Shown here: positions 52,639 to 61,517 of the stretch, one piece after another | Layout of the letters: the number at the start of each line of letters is the position of its first letter | How positions within the stretch are numbered: position 1 is the first letter of the stretch | Assembly (NCBI GenBank): GCA_902591495.1 | Contig: CACJAW010000005.1 | Location: forward strand, 17,794 to 81,793 | Direction of reading: 5' to 3' | DNA: 64,000 nucleotides | Source: an uncultured Pseudohongiella sp. | GTDB lineage: Bacteria > Pseudomonadota > Gammaproteobacteria > Pseudomonadales > Pseudohongiellaceae | The notes under the pieces: generated by a model | Seen by the model: the letters and a program-made list of their open reading frames with translations, nothing else | What the model was told of the DNA's origin: nothing | Databases searched by the model: none | Position numbers and translations under genes: made by a program

Positions 52639-52857
52639 AAGCGCAAGCGACGATCCTTGAAGTTGAGGTATTGGACATCTATATGCCTTTACGGTCGGCA
52701 GCTCGTGTAATTCTAAGGTATCATCATAGCGTATTCTTAACTTGTTGTGCGAAGAATAATGAGTTTCTCAAAAACTCAGCAGTGCCATGGTTTATAAGGT
52801 TCAGATGAGACCAGGTTGTGATAGAGTTACAGCATAAGTGTTAAAAATTTAAGTGGT

Positions 52858-53238
52858 ATGATTTCTATGTTTAAAAATCTAGTATTTCCTGTAATCAAAG
52901 TTTTAATTGTCTTTTCCTCTTTTGTTAACGCATCTATAGTGATGGGTGATATATCGGGAGAATGGAATTTTTCTCTTAATGTTCAGGGCCAATCTGGTAG
53001 CGCAGTCGCAACGATCCGGCAGAATGATGAGGAAATTGAAGGTACGTATGTCGGGCAGCGATTTGGCACAGTTGATTTTGTCGGTACTATTGTCGATGGT
53101 GAGCTAGACTTTCAACTCAATTTAGATTTAGGACCGATAATTTATGAGGGTCGCTTGCAGGACGACGGTTCCATAAAAGGAACCGCTGATTTGGCTGGAA
53201 TGGCTCTGGCTAACTTTGTCGCGACAAAATCAGATTAA
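52858..53238 (+). CDS. small exported beta-rich protein
   Basis: A 126-residue protein with a signal peptide (about 1-25; the real start may be ATG 52867) and a beta-barrel-like domain: DISGEWNFSLNVQGQSGSAV, EGTYVGQRFGTVDFVG, DGELDFQLNLDLGPI, IKGTADLAG. The alternating strands and the G-x-W opening suggest a small lipocalin-like fold, similar in style to the lipoprotein at 27119. Function unknown. It precedes the sulfatase by 44 bases on the same strand and may be cotranscribed. Confidence 0.7.
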   Translation: MISMFKNLVFPVIKVLIVFSSFVNASIVMGDISGEWNFSLNVQGQSGSAVATIRQNDEEIEGTYVGQRFGTVDFVGTIVDGELDFQLNLDLGPIIYEGRLQDDGSIKGTADLAGMALANFVATKSD

Positions 53239-53281
53239 GGATTTCGATATCGACTGACACAGTTTTGTGTTCGGGGGGAGC

Positions 53282-54973
53282 ATGAGTTTACGATTAAAAA
53301 TTGGCTTAGACAGCACATTTTATGCTGTTCTTTTTTTACTTCTTTCCAATTTAGCAAAGGCTACGGAGAGGCCAAATGTAGTTTTGATTCTTGCCGATGA
53401 TTTGGGTTTCACTGACATTTCCCCTTTCGGAAGTGAAATTAGTACACCTAATATAGCCAAGTTAGCTGCCGAGGGTTTGTCATTCACCAATTACCATACC
53501 GCAGCAAACTGTGCGCCAGCTCGTGCGATGCTCTTGACTGGAGTTGATAGTCACCGAAATGGGGTGCCGAACATACCGGAAGCAATACCTCCAGAGCAGA
53601 TGGAATTTGGTCACTATCAAGGAGTGCTTGGGCAGAATGTGGTTACCTTGGCTAGCTTGCTTCAAGCTAATGGATACCATACTTACATGACCGGCAAGTG
53701 GCATCTAGGCCATACTCCAGATTTACTTCCCTTTGCCAGGGGGTTCGACAGAACTATTGCCATGGCTGATACCGGCGCGGATAACTGGGAGCAGAGAACC
53801 TATTTGCCGATCTACGATCAAGCTCATTGGTATGCTGACGGAAACGAGCACACGCTACCAGATGATTTTTACTCTTCGGAGTATTTTATTGATAAGACTA
53901 TTGAATTTATTGCCTCAAACGAAAGTGATGATGAACCTTTCTTTGCCTATATCCCTTTCCAAGCGGTCCATATGCCTGTTCAGGCGCCTAAGGAATTTTC
54001 AGACAAGTATAAAGGGGTTTACGACGCCGGCTGGACTGTTATGAGAGAGAGGAGGCATTCAGCTGCAGAGGAAGCTGGTGTTGTTCCTGAAGGAACTAAA
54101 AAATTAGTAACACCCGGCACCCTTGAATGGGAGAATTTGTCTGAGGAGCAAAAGCAGCATCATGCACGACGGATGGAAGTTTATGCTGGAATGGTTGACG
54201 CAATGGATACACATATTGGGAGGCTGATGAATTACCTTCAGAGTATCGGTGAATATGAAAACACTATTTTTATATTCACGTCAGACAATGGTGCCGAGGG
54301 GTCGCCTCTAATAAGCCCAACGGCACAGTCTCCACTGGATCCATGGTTTGAAACAGTAGGTTATGAAACTGGTATTGAAACTTTAGGAGAGCGAGGTTCG
54401 TGGGTTGCGATTGGTCCAAGTAACGCAACTGTTGCTGCTTCACCTCTAGCGTACTATAAGTTTCATGCGAACGAAGGTGGATTGAGAGTGCCTCTTGTTA
54501 TGTCAGGGCCTGGTATTACTCAGAGGGGGCAGCTAACAGATGAGTTTGTCTTTGTTACTGATCTAGCTCCCACCATACTTGGTTTGCTGGATGTTGGAAA
54601 TCATGATGGAAGTTGGAAAGGAGAAGCAGTCGAGGAAATTATTGGAAATGATTTTTCTAGTTTTCTTGCAGGTGTGAATCATGCAATACATTCAGAAGAT
54701 GAGCCTATTGGGTATGAGCTTGGTGGCAATAGCGCACTTTTTAAGGGTGACTATAAGATAGTAATAAATAAATTCGAGCAAAACGAAACCGAATGGCACC
54801 TATACAACATCAAGACTGATCCTGGTGAAACGAATGATTTAATCAATGACGAGCCGCAATTGTTTGGCGAAATGCTCTCAGACTACGAAGCTTGGGCCGA
54901 AGAGAACAATGTATTGCCAATGCCCGAGGGCTATCTCCGAGGAAGAGCTATTTTTCGTGGCGGGTTTAATTAA
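53282..54973 (+). CDS. exported type I sulfatase (arylsulfatase family)
   Basis: A 563-residue alkaline-phosphatase-superfamily enzyme. The signal peptide ends near NLAKA. PNVVLILADDLGFTD supplies metal-binding Asp residues; the sulfatase motif is CAPAR (Cys77-Arg81), whose Cys must be converted to formylglycine. GKWHLGH and FTSDNGAEG supply further catalytic and metal residues. It releases sulfate from sulfated esters such as algal polysaccharides or sulfate esters; the substrate is unknown. GGGGGGAG precedes ATG 53282. The maturing enzyme (FGE) is not in the window. A small exported protein precedes it. Confidence 0.92.
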   Translation: MSLRLKIGLDSTFYAVLFLLLSNLAKATERPNVVLILADDLGFTDISPFGSEISTPNIAKLAAEGLSFTNYHTAANCAPARAMLLTGVDSHRNGVPNIPEAIPPEQMEFGHYQGVLGQNVVTLASLLQANGYHTYMTGKWHLGHTPDLLPFARGFDRTIAMADTGADNWEQRTYLPIYDQAHWYADGNEHTLPDDFYSSEYFIDKTIEFIASNESDDEPFFAYIPFQAVHMPVQAPKEFSDKYKGVYDAGWTVMRERRHSAAEEAGVVPEGTKKLVTPGTLEWENLSEEQKQHHARRMEVYAGMVDAMDTHIGRLMNYLQSIGEYENTIFIFTSDNGAEGSPLISPTAQSPLDPWFETVGYETGIETLGERGSWVAIGPSNATVAASPLAYYKFHANEGGLRVPLVMSGPGITQRGQLTDEFVFVTDLAPTILGLLDVGNHDGSWKGEAVEEIIGNDFSSFLAGVNHAIHSEDEPIGYELGGNSALFKGDYKIVINKFEQNETEWHLYNIKTDPGETNDLINDEPQLFGEMLSDYEAWAEENNVLPMPEGYLRGRAIFRGGFN

Positions 54974-55080
54974 ATTGAAATCAATAAATCCTTAATAGAG
55001 GATATTTGCATCTGCGCGCATAGATGCAGGACTAGAGAGATACAATCGTTAAAACCTATAAGAGTCTGATCATTTTAACA

Positions 55081-56220
55081 GTGGCACAGTCATTTGGGCT
55101 CACTGCAGCGCCAATTCTCGTTTTACTGGGCGGTATAGTTGGTACCCAGTTGGCTCCTCGGGCCGACCTTGCGACATTGCCAATAACTTTTCAAATTGTC
55201 GGGCTTGCCAGTGCTACGATACCAGCAAGCATTCTCATGTCTAAGGTTGGTAGAAGAATTGGGTTCCTAACCGGGACAGCACTTGGATTTTTTGCCGCTT
55301 TGCTTTGTGCCTATGCTGTATGGCATGAGTCTTTTTATATATTTGTGCTGGGAACGTTTCTAATCGGTAACTATATCGCTTTTTTGCAACAATTTAGATT
55401 TGCTGTTGCAGAGACTGTGCCTAAAGATAAGGTTCCAAGGAGTCTGTCGATATTGATGCTGGCAGGTATTGTTGCAGCCCTATTAGGCCCGGAAGTTGGG
55501 CAAAGATATAGCGCTGTGGATGGGTTGCCACTATACGTTGGATCGTTCTTGGGGTTAGCTTGCTTATTGACCATATCTTTACTAATACTTCTCTTGTTTT
55601 ATCGGGATACGAATGTAGTTACTGAAGTTAGTGAAGGTGAGATTAGGCCCGCTAATGTGATTTTTAAACAACCTAAATTAATCCTGGCGATAGTATCAGC
55701 CGCGATGGCTTACAGCATTATGAGCCTAATTATGACAGCTACCCCGTTGAGTATGCATGAAATCGAGAGGTATTCCCTAGAGTCAACAACTCGGGTGCTT
55801 CAAAGTCATATATTAGCCATGTACGCACCCTCCTTTTTTAGTGGCCTTTTGATATCAAAGCTAGGAGTTTTCAGGGTGATAAAGTTTGGATTAGCGGTGT
55901 TGACCTTAAGTATATTTGTAGGGTCAGGTGATCCGGATTATATTGATTACTGGGTGGCTTTAATTTTTTTAGGAATAGGATGGAATTTTCTATATCTGGG
56001 AGGTACTACACTTATAACCCAATGTTATCGTTCGTCTGAAAGATTCAGGGTGCAGGCTGTGAATGACTTTATAGTGTTTGGTCTCCAGGGCTTTGGTTCT
56101 CTAGGGGCGGGAGTGCTCCTGGCTACGGTTGGTTGGAACGGTCTGTTGACGGCCGCGGTACCTGGGTTATTGATTTTACTCACCGCTATAATTCTTGCAC
56201 GACGTTTTGTCGTCAGCTAG
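55081..56220 (+). CDS. MFS transporter (start codon uncertain)
   Basis: At least 379 residues with about twelve hydrophobic segments; the loop LMSKVGRRIGFLTG after helix 2 is the MFS A-motif region. GTG 55081 is the first standard start, but it lies inside the first helix: reading upstream in frame gives VKTYKSLIILTVAQSFG after an ATC at 55045, which would give a normal N-terminus, with GAGAG five bases before it. A stop lies at 55033-55035. Substrate unknown. Its C-terminus overlaps the convergent amidase gene by 45 bases. Confidence 0.8.
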   Translation: MAQSFGLTAAPILVLLGGIVGTQLAPRADLATLPITFQIVGLASATIPASILMSKVGRRIGFLTGTALGFFAALLCAYAVWHESFYIFVLGTFLIGNYIAFLQQFRFAVAETVPKDKVPRSLSILMLAGIVAALLGPEVGQRYSAVDGLPLYVGSFLGLACLLTISLLILLLFYRDTNVVTEVSEGEIRPANVIFKQPKLILAIVSAAMAYSIMSLIMTATPLSMHEIERYSLESTTRVLQSHILAMYAPSFFSGLLISKLGVFRVIKFGLAVLTLSIFVGSGDPDYIDYWVALIFLGIGWNFLYLGGTTLITQCYRSSERFRVQAVNDFIVFGLQGFGSLGAGVLLATVGWNGLLTAAVPGLLILLTAIILARRFVVS

Positions 56221-57090
56221 CTCAGATCGATATTTCTTGTTTAGTGCATAAAGAATCGCTATCGTTTCTTCATCAATGAGACCCGTGTAGTTGGAGGGTC
56301 TAAAATGGAGTTGAAACGCTCTTACGGCAAATTGGCTCTGCCTATCTTGGACTCCTGTTAACTCTACAGGATATCCGTAGATTGATAGTGCGCATTGAAC
56401 CTCAAGAACAGATGGCAATTGCTTTTTTAGCTTATTCAATTGCTCATTGAAATCACTGATTTCGTACCATGCGCCGATTCCATGATTGTAAAATTCCTCC
56501 CAGGGAAAATTTGGACCCGGATCAGATTTCCTGGCTGGAGCAATGTCCGAGTGTGCAACGATATCGACCGGATCTATTTCAGGGTGTCTCTTCAAAATTT
56601 CTTTTATGAGTGATAAAACCAGATCGATTTGAGTCTTTGGATAACTAGGAAAGGAACATTCCAACTCGATGGAATCAGGGTTGGCATTGAGATTACCAAC
56701 GTTTTGACATTTGAAGTCATTGACTATTTCTATGCCAATAGAACGGTCATTTAAAGCTATTTCGTTGCCCCACTGGCTTAAACCGGCATGCCAGGCCCTT
56801 CTTTCCTCGGATACAAGTCTGTACACACGAAGATCATCCTCCTTGTAGGTTGGGTCGTCTGAGTATGGGACCAGATAGTGGGAACTCACCGGATTTGGAT
56901 TAGGTGTGCTGAGTAGGCTCAATGATTCCTGGAAAAGCGCGGAGGTAGCATGGATAACTAAGTAGTTCACGCGACTGTTTTGGTTGGTGGATGCGACGTC
57001 TACATAATTTAACCCAGAGCATCCGATAAGATTTATTCCGATCAAGGCTAGAGAAACTATACATTTTATGGGCATTCTTTGCATACTCAT
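56176..57090 (-). CDS. lipoprotein N-acetylmuramoyl-L-alanine amidase (AmiD-like)
   Basis: A 304-residue envelope protein. The lipobox is LIGCSG (Cys24). The Amidase_2 domain has the Zn ligands: His47 in VIHATS, then His and Asp in VAHSDIAPARKSDPGPNFPW, plus the block ERRAWHAGLSQWGN. A peptidoglycan-binding domain (VLEVQCALSIYGYPVELTGV, FAVRAFQLHFRP) completes the C-terminus. It cleaves the amide between muramic acid and L-alanine, as AmiD does in the outer membrane during wall recycling. Start ATG 57090, 57084 or 57075; all precede the lipobox. Confidence 0.92.
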   Translation of the reverse strand: MSMQRMPIKCIVSLALIGINLIGCSGLNYVDVASTNQNSRVNYLVIHATSALFQESLSLLSTPNPNPVSSHYLVPYSDDPTYKEDDLRVYRLVSEERRAWHAGLSQWGNEIALNDRSIGIEIVNDFKCQNVGNLNANPDSIELECSFPSYPKTQIDLVLSLIKEILKRHPEIDPVDIVAHSDIAPARKSDPGPNFPWEEFYNHGIGAWYEISDFNEQLNKLKKQLPSVLEVQCALSIYGYPVELTGVQDRQSQFAVRAFQLHFRPSNYTGLIDEETIAILYALNKKYRSELADDKTSCKNYSGE

Positions 57091-57270
57091 ACATATCTAT
57101 GGTGACTAATATGACGGGAGACCACAGACGTTTCGATCATTCTGGTGAAATCGTGCTCCAGTTTCCATAGTACCTTGATTCTATTATCTTGACCGACTAC
57201 ATTCTAACTGGGAAAATCCTGCAAAGAATAAACATTTTATTTTAACCAACTACTTAGAAGGGGCTAGATA

Positions 57271-58089
57271 ATGTTCTTTAAAATAAAGCCCACTGTAACA
57301 AGACTGAACTTGTTCCTTATTGCCTTGTTGGCAGGTGCCTCAGCCATTTCCCAGGAAATTGGCGACTTCCAACCTGAAGAAGCCTGGGACGGCAATCCCG
57401 ATATAAACGGCATCTGGCAGGCAATTGGCACCGCACATTGGGACCTTCAGGACCATGAAGCAAGCGCAGGTTTACCCGAAATGGGTGCTATCGGTTCGGT
57501 TCCTCCGGGCCAAGGTGTTGTTGTAGGGGGAGAAATTCCGTATCAAGATTGGGCGCTCGAAAAGAAGCAGGAGAATTGGGCAGGCCGACCCACAGCTGAT
57601 CCAGAAACTAAATGTTATCTGCCGGGAGTCCCGCGGGCGACTTATCTTCCTTATCCTTTCCAGATTCTTCAGGGCACAGATAAGATCATGATTGTGTATG
57701 GCTTTGCTGAGGCGAATAGGACTATTCATATGAATGTGGAAAATCCTGAAGCGCCGCCATTAGATACTTGGATGGGACGCTCTTATGGGAATTGGGAAGG
57801 GAATACTTTGGTAGTTGAGGCACAAGGCTTTCTAGGGGAGGCTTGGTTTGATCGTGCGGGTAATTTTGCGAGCAGTGCTTTGCGTGTTACCGAACGCTAT
57901 ACGCCTATTAGCCCTGATGCATTATTGTACGAGGCTACTATTGAAGATCCGACCGTGTTTACACGGCCTTGGCAAATCCGAATGCCGCTCTATAGGAGAC
58001 TAGAACCTAACGCACGAGTAGTTGAATATAAATGTGTCGAGTTTTCAGAGGAAATTCTATACGGACATTTAATGAAAAAAGAAGAATAA
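57271..58089 (+). CDS. short, divergent member of the repeated secreted family (copy 5)
   Basis: A 272-residue exported protein with a signal peptide ending SAISQ. It keeps WDGNPDINGIWQA, TKCYLPGVPRATYLPYPFQILQ, GRSYGNWEGNTLVVEAQGF and ERYTPISPDALLYEATIEDP, but the insert between the first two blocks is short and the C-terminal ACHEGN block is replaced by YKCVEFSEE. The Cys is kept; the His-Glu-Gly-Asn is lost. GAAGGGG precedes ATG. The VOC-fusion copy lies 67 bases downstream, so both, and DUF6152, may form an operon. Confidence 0.8.
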   Translation: MFFKIKPTVTRLNLFLIALLAGASAISQEIGDFQPEEAWDGNPDINGIWQAIGTAHWDLQDHEASAGLPEMGAIGSVPPGQGVVVGGEIPYQDWALEKKQENWAGRPTADPETKCYLPGVPRATYLPYPFQILQGTDKIMIVYGFAEANRTIHMNVENPEAPPLDTWMGRSYGNWEGNTLVVEAQGFLGEAWFDRAGNFASSALRVTERYTPISPDALLYEATIEDPTVFTRPWQIRMPLYRRLEPNARVVEYKCVEFSEEILYGHLMKKEE

Positions 58090-58156
58090 CCAGATAGAAG
58101 AACAAGTATTAATCTAAATTGAGATTTAAAAAAATTACTGTCAGGAGGTTCGCGCC

Positions 58157-59929
58157 ATGAAGTGTCGTACCATTTTCAAAGAAATAATATTTATGATTGG
58201 GAAGATGAGCAGTTCTTTTCTTGTTGCACTGCTCTGTACGTTCTCTACTGCCGTTTTCGCGGCCAAGCCGCATCATATTACAATCGCCTTGTCTAATATC
58301 AGTGAAGCTATTAGCTGGTATGAAGAACATTTAGATTGTCAGGCGATACCGGGTAGAGACGACACCGTAAATTGTGGGAATACGGAAATAGAGTTCTTTT
58401 TAGGACGGACTGTTGGGGGTAGCCAAGGAACGGGAGTTGATAGAATTGGCTTCTCTGTAGCGGATCTAGATGCAAAGATGGCAGAGTTAGAATCTGTTGG
58501 CGTCCGTGGCTCAGGTGTTAGATTGGTTCGCTTCGATGACGGTGCACTTGTTCGTGAAATTCCTGGGCTCTATAAAACCGCTTTCATCACTGACCCTTGG
58601 GGGACCAAAATAGAATTAGTTCAAGATGAAGACCTGTTGGGTTTTCATCATATCCAATTAAACTCAGTTGATCCAAGTGAGGCGCTCAACTTTTACAGCC
58701 AGGTGTTCGGGGGTGAGCGTGCTCGTTTGAAGGGAGTGTTGGATGGTGTGACTTTTGATGGTATCTGGGTGCTTGCGTCTGAGTACACCGATGGTCGGCC
58801 TGGAATCACACAGGGTCGGACGATTGATCACATTGGTTTTGAGGTAGCAAGCTTTGATGAAGTCTCTATGGAGATGAGCACGCTTGGTGTTGAGTTTCGT
58901 CAGGAGCCGGCTGTTCCCGATAATGCTCGCTCGTCCTCAAGACAAGCTTTCATTCTTGGTCCCGACGGTGTAACGATTTCTATCGTTGAGCCCGGCTGGG
59001 AGGGAATAGAGGAAGAGTTAGCTGTAGCGGAAGCTCAGTCTACTGAGCTTTATGTAATTCCCCGAACTCCTTGGGGAGAACCAGACATTCAGGGTATTTG
59101 GACAGCGGATGCTGCCCATGGGATACCCCTGCAAAGAGGGATAGATGTTGCTGGTACTGATGAGTTGACGCCGGAAGAGGCGGCCGCGCGAAGAGAGCGT
59201 GGAACTCTTAACAGCATTTGGGGATACGATCGCGAGTGGCGCGATACAACACTGGGTTATGTCACATCAGCTCCCTCTACCCAGGTTGCTATGGTGGTTG
59301 ATCCTCCTAATGGGCAGTTGCCAGAAACCACGGCCGCTTACAAAGAGTTGGTTGCTAACGCTCCCGCCAGAATACCTCCACAGAGAGCGAGAACGCCAGA
59401 GGATCTGGGGACCTACGTGCGATGTATCACACGAGGACCGGTTGGTATGATGATGCCAAGTATATATAACAACGGATTACAGATTCTTCAAAGCCCAGGT
59501 AATGTTGCTATCCAGAAAGAAATGATCCACGAGACTAGAGTTATTTCCACTGAACCAAGAGAAGGTTTTGGTGATGGGTTAAAGACATGGCTGGGGGATT
59601 CGCATGGGCGCTGGGAAGGAGACACGCTAGTCGTTGAGGTAAAAAATCTTAACGGCAGAACTTCTTATCTAGGCTCGAGCGCTGAAATGAAGTTAACCCA
59701 GCGTTTTACTCGCACGGGACCAAATACCTTACGATACGAATTTACAGTTGAGGACCCGGCTGTATGGACCGAGCCTTGGACAGGAATGTTTAATTTCATT
59801 AAGGATGACAATCAGATTGAACTTGTTGAATACGCCTGTCATGAGGGTAATTACGGAATGACCAACACGCTAAGTGCTGCGCGCACTATTGATGCGAGAG
59901 AGGCCGAAGAGTCTGAATATCAGGAATAA
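58157..59929 (+). CDS. exported fusion: two VOC domains plus repeated-family domain (copy 6)
   Basis: A 590-residue protein. Signal peptide 1-36; VOC (glyoxalase/bleomycin-resistance) domain 1 at about 38-155; VOC domain 2 at about 158-290; repeated-family domain from residue 298 (LYVIPRTPWG at 59048). Domain 1 has HHITIALSN and VDRIGFSV, in which Arg replaces a usual metal-ligand His; domain 2 has FHHIQLNS, IDHIGFEV and ISIVEP, a plausible metal triad. The C-terminal part has GDSHGRWEGDTLVVEV and VEYACHEGNYGMTN. CAGGAGG precedes ATG 58157. It may bind or transform a small molecule, by VOC-family analogy only. Confidence 0.87.
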   Translation: MKCRTIFKEIIFMIGKMSSSFLVALLCTFSTAVFAAKPHHITIALSNISEAISWYEEHLDCQAIPGRDDTVNCGNTEIEFFLGRTVGGSQGTGVDRIGFSVADLDAKMAELESVGVRGSGVRLVRFDDGALVREIPGLYKTAFITDPWGTKIELVQDEDLLGFHHIQLNSVDPSEALNFYSQVFGGERARLKGVLDGVTFDGIWVLASEYTDGRPGITQGRTIDHIGFEVASFDEVSMEMSTLGVEFRQEPAVPDNARSSSRQAFILGPDGVTISIVEPGWEGIEEELAVAEAQSTELYVIPRTPWGEPDIQGIWTADAAHGIPLQRGIDVAGTDELTPEEAAARRERGTLNSIWGYDREWRDTTLGYVTSAPSTQVAMVVDPPNGQLPETTAAYKELVANAPARIPPQRARTPEDLGTYVRCITRGPVGMMMPSIYNNGLQILQSPGNVAIQKEMIHETRVISTEPREGFGDGLKTWLGDSHGRWEGDTLVVEVKNLNGRTSYLGSSAEMKLTQRFTRTGPNTLRYEFTVEDPAVWTEPWTGMFNFIKDDNQIELVEYACHEGNYGMTNTLSAARTIDAREAEESEYQE

Positions 59930-59974
59930 TCAGGGAATCGATAGTAATAGAATACTACGAAAACATGGGAGACG

Positions 59975-60409
59975 ATGCTAATGCGTTTATTAATAGGTTT
60001 ACTCAGTGGTTTGGGTATGTTCATTTTAGCCCTTTCAGTCACTCAGGCGCATCATGCCTTTTCAGGTGAATTTGACTCAACCAAGCCTATCAATTTGCGA
60101 GGTAAAGTCGTCAGGATGGAGTGGATTAATCCACATGCTTGGCTCCATCTTGCAGTTGTTGGTGAGGATGGTAACGAAGAAGTATGGATGATTGAAGCTG
60201 GGCCTCCTGGCGCCTTGGTGCGCAGGGGATGGAGAAAGGATTCGGTTTTGCCGGGAATCGAGTTGGTTGTTCAGGGTTATCACGCAATAGACGGAACTAA
60301 TAAAGCCAATGGTCGGGAAGTCACTTTCCCAGATGGCCGTAGGCTGTTTGCGGGATCTTCGGGGACCGGTGCGCCTGCCGACGGCGCGGATCCAACAGAA
60401 CAACAGTAG
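59975..60409 (+). CDS. exported DUF6152 protein
   Basis: A 144-residue protein with a signal peptide cut near TQAHH. The mature part matches DUF6152 closely: HHAFSGEFDSTKPINLRGKV, MEWINPHAWLHL, WMIEAGPPGALVRRGWRKDS, LVVQGYHAIDGTNKANGREV and FPDGRRLFAG. No function is known for the family. It sits 45 bases after the VOC fusion, and exported DUF6152 proteins next to the repeated family would suggest a shared role. Start could also be ATG 59981. Confidence 0.9.
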   Translation: MLMRLLIGLLSGLGMFILALSVTQAHHAFSGEFDSTKPINLRGKVVRMEWINPHAWLHLAVVGEDGNEEVWMIEAGPPGALVRRGWRKDSVLPGIELVVQGYHAIDGTNKANGREVTFPDGRRLFAGSSGTGAPADGADPTEQQ

Positions 60410-60494
60410 TACTGCTTGTGAGTCGAATTATTTTAGCTAGTTGCGGTAGCTTGCTGTCCTAAAACTCAATTGCTCCCTAGCATTATGAACGTTA

Positions 60495-61502
60495 TTAATC
60501 TGGTGGTTCGCTCACCAAGGCAGCAAATAGTTCACGAACCACTTCACGCTGAGTTTCGTCTGCGGTCAGAAAGTAATGGTTGCCCGCTGGATCAACCGTA
60601 AATGTCGTCTCGCCGTCATCCAATACGGTTACCAATCCAGCCTCTGAAATTCCGAAATACCCGCGAGATTCTCTGATAGCCCATAGCACGCTCGTCAGGT
60701 CCCAAGTTGGGCGTTCATGAGGTGTGGGAACATAGGATTGATATGATTCTGGAATGGGGTGTCTATCGACATAGCTAAAATCTTGTTCGATGCTGACAGC
60801 AGGGTAACGAATCGCGAGACCAACCTCAAAACCACTCCAATAAATAGGCGTCGGCCATTCCTCAGTGAGTTTCTGAGCTGAGCGGATGTCCTGCACTATG
60901 TTGTATTCCAGGTGTGTCTCATTATTAATCGGAGTAAATGTCCCAGCCATAATTGAAATATGTTTTACCTTCCTCGATATCAACTCAACTCCCCCAAGGT
61001 CAGAGTGTTCATCAGCTCGGGTATCCAATAGTTGAGCAAGGTTGGTCGAAAAACCAACTTGAACGATGACCACTGACTGGTCTGGCTGATTTGCGAGAAC
61101 TTCCCGTAATAAAGGCACCGCATTCGGCGCAGGATCTCCCAACTGAAGATCGTGTGGATAGATGTATTGTCCACCATCAGTCTCTAATGTTACGCCAGTA
61201 AAGCGGCTCTTTTCTGGAGTGACGCCACTGTTTGTGATTCCAATAGGAATTTCCCCACGACCATAAAACGTATTGATTGCATCAACAAAAGGAGCGACCT
61301 CATCGTTGTCCTTGGTTAAAGTGATCGCCAGTAATTCGCTCTCTCCCCTCGACTCAAGAGAGTGCAACATCGCAAGCGCAAGCGCATCATCTACGTCGTT
61401 GCCCATATCAGTGTCAAAAATCAACTTAATGGGTTCTGCTTTGACCAAAGCAGAAAACGTTATTAAGAAGAAGATACAGAAATTTGTAATTTGATTTTTC
61501 AT
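60495..61502 (-). CDS. exported inosine-uridine-type nucleoside hydrolase
   Basis: A 335-residue enzyme with a signal peptide (1-22, ending LVKA), which classical nucleoside hydrolases lack. The calcium-binding signature IFDTDMGNDVDDALAL holds the ligand aspartates Asp30, Asp32, Asp36 and Asp38-39, and the fold continues with PIGITN and LTKDNDEVAPFV. It cleaves the N-glycosidic bond of ribonucleosides to ribose and base. It lies 15 bases from the ADP-ribosylglycohydrolase gene and on the same strand, so the pair is an operon. The bases released would be in the periplasm. Confidence 0.9.
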   Translation of the reverse strand: MKNQITNFCIFFLITFSALVKAEPIKLIFDTDMGNDVDDALALAMLHSLESRGESELLAITLTKDNDEVAPFVDAINTFYGRGEIPIGITNSGVTPEKSRFTGVTLETDGGQYIYPHDLQLGDPAPNAVPLLREVLANQPDQSVVIVQVGFSTNLAQLLDTRADEHSDLGGVELISRKVKHISIMAGTFTPINNETHLEYNIVQDIRSAQKLTEEWPTPIYWSGFEVGLAIRYPAVSIEQDFSYVDRHPIPESYQSYVPTPHERPTWDLTSVLWAIRESRGYFGISEAGLVTVLDDGETTFTVDPAGNHYFLTADETQREVVRELFAALVSEPPD

Positions 61503-61517
61503 TTTATTGTTATCGTG

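Noticed and set aside
55007..55028. 7-base inverted repeat TGCATCT/AGATGCA upstream of the MFS gene
   Set aside because: Symmetric, but no T run follows, so it is not a terminator, and one copy gives no evidence for an operator.
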